DNA of 5,128 nt, taken from DAOTZS01 sp034434335 (GTDB lineage: Bacteria > Chloroflexota > Anaerolineae > CG2-30-64-16). Positions 4,880 through 5,128 of the stretch are shown one piece after another. Each line of letters begins with the position of its first letter. Position 1 is the first letter of the stretch. The notes below the pieces were generated by a model that worked only from the letters and a program-made list of their open reading frames with translations, made no database searches and had not been told where the DNA came from. The position numbers were made by a program, and so were the translations under genes. The stretch spans positions 1 to 5,128 of the forward strand of contig DAOTZS010000094.1 in assembly GCA_034434335.1 (NCBI GenBank), given 5' to 3'.

Positions 4880-5128
4880 ATGGCTCCCACCTGGCCCCCC
4901 CCGAAACCTGCTCGTAGTAAGCCACGAAGCGGAGCGGAGGTGGCATCTGAATGGCAAAAATGCCTCGTAGCAGACCGCCAGTGGTGTAACATGGCATCTA
5001 GTGCCGTGTTAAGCTAGATTCTGGCATTTTGCAGTCAGTGCGTTACCCCTCTCACCCCCTTTCCCCCGCTCTCCCCTGGGAGGGGAGAGCGGGGGAAATC
5101 CCAAGTGTGGGGGTTTCTGGGGCGGCGA
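4880..5128. other. Intergenic stretch upstream of rnd, no gene recognised
   Basis: Apart from the palindrome at 5060-5098, nothing here is supported as coding or as a known RNA. It includes a C8 run (4895-4902), and a short ATCTAG/CTAGAT inverted repeat (4996-5001 and 5014-5019) with a 12-nt loop that is too small to call. The minus-strand frame of rnd stays open back to 4997, but I judge that part untranslated. Confidence 0.5.
5060..5098. repeat. Perfect 18-bp inverted repeat with GGG loop
   Basis: Arms 5060-5077 and 5081-5098 are perfectly complementary around the 3-nt loop GGG (5078-5080). The arm is CCCCCGCTCTCCCCT flanked by three T's, with pyrimidines almost only on one arm. Neither strand has a T-tract after the hairpin, so it is not a standard intrinsic terminator, though the stem itself would be very stable. 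The surrounding DNA (5041-5128) has more C-run and G-run sequence of the same flavour. It looks like a dispersed intergenic palindrome (REP-like), but copy number cannot be judged from one window. Confidence 0.7.

Noticed and set aside
4996..5019. ATCTAG/CTAGAT inverted repeat as an operator
   Set aside because: Only 6 bp per arm with a 12-nt spacer and no neighbouring regulator; this is easily expected by chance.

Overview
This is a GC-rich (roughly 60%) bacterial window in which every supported gene lies on the minus strand, so transcription runs from high to low coordinates. The best guess for the host is Chloroflexota (Anaerolineae-like). The basis is the high GC, a DUF951 protein in a GC-rich genome, an RNase D with two HRDC domains, an rpmH-rnpA-yidD-yidC block whose last gene starts with a lipoprotein-type signal, and frequent non-ATG starts. 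No phylogenetic marker here settles it.

Right part (5128 down to 1138): about 280 bp of non-coding DNA holds a perfect 18-bp palindrome (5060-5098) and a sigma-70-type promoter (4852-4879). The promoter ends only 7 nt before the best rnd start codon, so the rnd mRNA may be leaderless. A compact four-gene unit follows: rnd (RNase D), a small DUF951 protein, an MFS transporter and a Nif3-family metal protein, with gaps of 3, 20 and 21 nt. The spacing suggests one operon. No shared pathway is evident beyond RNase D (RNA processing) and DUF951 (unknown).

Middle (1137 down to 884): directly after the nif3 stop lies a perfect-hexamer promoter (TTGACA, 18 nt, TATAAT) that should drive rpmH. Its roughly 215-nt leader contains two things. 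The first is an 80-bp element with perfect 14-bp terminal inverted repeats and a perfect 8-bp flanking direct repeat, which is a textbook MITE insertion. The second is a GC hairpin followed by T7, just before rpmH, that looks like an intrinsic terminator or attenuator.

Left part (883 down to 1): the conserved rpmH (L34) - rnpA (RNase P protein) - yidD - yidC block. rpmH and rnpA are 4 nt apart, and rnpA and yidD overlap by 4 nt. yidC is cut by the window edge; only its lipoprotein-like signal peptide is visible. These genes link ribosome and tRNA maturation to membrane protein insertion.

The most notable find is the intact MITE, with its target-site duplication, sitting between the promoter and the first gene of this essential operon.
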